Shown here: positions 62,678 to 64,000 of the stretch, in pieces
Layout: every line of letters starts with the position of its first letter
Position numbering within the stretch: position 1 is the first letter of the stretch
DNA from: Dyadobacter sp. 676
Lineage (GTDB): Bacteria; Bacteroidota; Bacteroidia; Cytophagales; Spirosomataceae
Assembly: GCF_040448675.1 (NCBI RefSeq)
Contig: NZ_CP159289.1
Span: forward strand, 6,369,001 to 6,433,000
Direction: 5' to 3'
Length of the DNA: 64,000 nucleotides
The notes under the pieces: generated by a model
What the model saw: only the letters and a program-made list of their open reading frames with translations
Told to the model about the DNA's origin: nothing
Database searches by the model: none
Program-made: the position numbers and the translations under genes

Positions 62678-64000
62678 ATGATAAAGCAATACCTGAATGT
62701 ACTGCTGGCGGGCTTCCTGATACTGTCCACGCAACTTCCCTCATTTAGCCAGCATAACCCGAAACCCATCCCGGCGCTTGTTTCTAAAAATGGCCGGCAT
62801 ACGCTGATAGTCGATGGCAAACCTTTTCTGATCCTGGGCGCGCAGATGTGGAATTCGAGCGGGTGGCCCGATATCCTCGACAAGACCTGGCCTCAATTGA
62901 AAGAGCTGCATTGCAACACGCTTGAAGTACCTGTTTACTGGGAAAACATTGAAAAAGAGCAGGGAAAATATGACTTCGCCGATCTGGACAAGCTCATTCT
63001 CGACGCCAGACGGGAGAACATCCGGCTGGTGCTGCTGTGGTTCGCGTCGTTTAAAAACGGCAGCTCACAGTATATTCCCGTCTGGATGAAGGAAAATACT
63101 AAGCAATATCCCCGCATGCTGAACGCGGGCGGACAACCGATACAGGTACAGGCGACAATTTCCGAAAATAACCGGAATGCCGATGCGAAAGCGTTTGCGG
63201 CGGTTATGGCACATATCCGGGAGATCGACGAAGCACATCGCACGGTAATTATGATGCAGGTCGAGAACGAACCGGGATCGCTGGGGACCGACCGGGATTA
63301 TTCGCCGGAAGCAACAAGGCTCTTCAATGGCCAGGTGCCGGCGAAACTGCTTTCGGCATTGAAAAAGAAACCCGGCACCTGGCAGCAGGTATTCGGTTTC
63401 GATGCGCCGGAGACATTCTCCGCCTACTATATGGCGCAGTACATCGATCACGTCGCCGCGGAAGGCAAGAAGCAATACCCGCTTCCCATGTACGTGAACG
63501 CCTGGCTGCGCGAGAACCGCTTCGAACGAGCGGGCGAGCATCCGAGCGGCGGGCCTACTTCGAATATGATCGACGTCTACAAGGCGGTGGCGCCTGACAT
63601 CGACTTGCTGGCGGTGGATATTTATAACCGTAATTACGTGCAGTTCCGGGATTTATGTGAAAAATATGCACGCCCGGACAACGCATTGCTCGTGCCCGAA
63701 ACCGGTAAGGGAATGCTCTTCGCACGGTTTCATTTTTATGCGATCGGGGATTACAACGCGATTGGCGTAGCGCCATATGGTGTCGACCCGTTTCATGGCG
63801 ATCCGCATGACCAGCGCGACAAGACAAAGCTCGACGAAAAGTTCGCGGCCATTGCTTCCAATTACAGGTTGCTTCAACCTGCCATTCCTTTGATTACTTC
63901 ACTGCAAGGGACCGGCAAATTGAAGGCGGCCGTCGAGGAGGAAGGGCTGGGGGAGAAGCTGTTGCATTTTTCGAACTACGATTTGCTGGTTACATTCGGA
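62678..64000 (+). CDS. GH35-like beta-galactosidase family protein (3' end beyond the window)
   Basis: 441 residues are visible and the frame remains open at the window end. A signal peptide (MIKQYLNVLLAGFLILSTQLPSFSQ) precedes a TIM barrel with the GH35 (DUF5597-containing) pattern: FLILGAQMWNSSGWPDILDKTWPQLKELHCNTLEVPVYWENIEKEQGKYDF, MQVENEPGSLG with acid/base candidate Glu198, and LVPETGKG near residue 341 for the nucleophile. Such enzymes act on beta-galactosides or related glycans in the periplasm. It follows the strong hairpin and is on the same strand as the SusCD operon; it is likely part of that locus but with its own promoter. Confidence 0.88.
   Translation, partial: MIKQYLNVLLAGFLILSTQLPSFSQHNPKPIPALVSKNGRHTLIVDGKPFLILGAQMWNSSGWPDILDKTWPQLKELHCNTLEVPVYWENIEKEQGKYDFADLDKLILDARRENIRLVLLWFASFKNGSSQYIPVWMKENTKQYPRMLNAGGQPIQVQATISENNRNADAKAFAAVMAHIREIDEAHRTVIMMQVENEPGSLGTDRDYSPEATRLFNGQVPAKLLSALKKKPGTWQQVFGFDAPETFSAYYMAQYIDHVAAEGKKQYPLPMYVNAWLRENRFERAGEHPSGGPTSNMIDVYKAVAPDIDLLAVDIYNRNYVQFRDLCEKYARPDNALLVPETGKGMLFARFHFYAIGDYNAIGVAPYGVDPFHGDPHDQRDKTKLDEKFAAIASNYRLLQPAIPLITSLQGTGKLKAAVEEEGLGEKLLHFSNYDLLVTFG

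Noticed and set aside
1..64000. tRNA, rRNA, CRISPR, IS element or prophage
   Set aside because: No cloverleaf-like sequences, regularly spaced repeats, transposase, integrase or phage structural proteins were recognised.

Overview
The window looks like chromosomal DNA of a Bacteroidota bacterium from the Cytophagales, most like Dyadobacter or another Spirosomataceae. This rests on SusC/SusD proteins, TonB receptors with N-terminal carboxypeptidase-like domains, many LytS/LytTR two-component genes, a BlaI/M56 pair, GH97 and GH35 enzymes, and several promoters with the Bacteroidetes -7 element TAnnTTTG. I see no rRNA, tRNA, CRISPR array, insertion sequence or prophage.

Layout. 0-5 kb: a GH97 glycosidase, a long AT-rich gap, a small AT-hook protein, and a metal-type unit (DUF4198 protein plus a Fur-like protein reduced to its DNA-binding half) behind a promoter with an overlapping palindrome. 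4.7-12.8 kb: a GAF protein split across two frames, an ABM-fold enzyme, AraC and SDR genes, and a class A penicillin-binding protein. 12.9-18 kb: two LytS-type kinases, a lipoprotein, two LytTR regulators and a YegP protein. 18-25 kb: AI-2E transporter, MscS channel, PepSY-like lipoprotein, ECF sigma factor with partner, HxlR/SDR pair. 25-32 kb: Crp-like regulator, Old Yellow Enzyme, BlaR1-like M56 and BlaI with twin operators, and three orphan LuxR-type response regulators. 32-47 kb: a LolA-like protein, a TonB-type barrel, a beta-propeller kinase with its LytTR regulator, a second kinase/regulator pair, PadR plus FtsX-type permease, bestrophin, SRPBCC and AraC. 47.5-49.5 kb: peptide deformylase, TraB/GumN, GtrA.

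49.6-64 kb is the most interesting region. A LacI-family regulator is followed by an Nramp-fold transporter without the usual metal ligands, an extended SDR without its catalytic lysine, a DHDPS-family lyase/aldolase and a secreted PQQ-type sugar dehydrogenase fused to cytochrome c. A SusC/SusD pair, a beta-helix protein and a GH35-like enzyme (cut by the window end) follow. A 14-bp palindrome centred on CACGTG occurs before the transporter, before susC and inside the dehydrogenase gene. I infer one LacI-controlled glycan or sugar-acid locus: outer-membrane uptake, periplasmic hydrolysis and oxidation, inner-membrane import, and cytoplasmic SDR/aldolase steps. Its substrate is unknown.

Sequence quality. 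At least nine genes are interrupted by what reads as one extra base, nearly always in a run of five or more identical bases. Joining the two frames restores a normal family member each time, so most of these are probably sequencing or assembly errors. Two breaks need the opposite sign of correction: the GAF gene, which has an in-phase A AAA AAG slippery heptamer, and a small gene beside a HEPN toxin-like gene that itself carries an in-frame stop. Frame-broken genes are given as single joined features.
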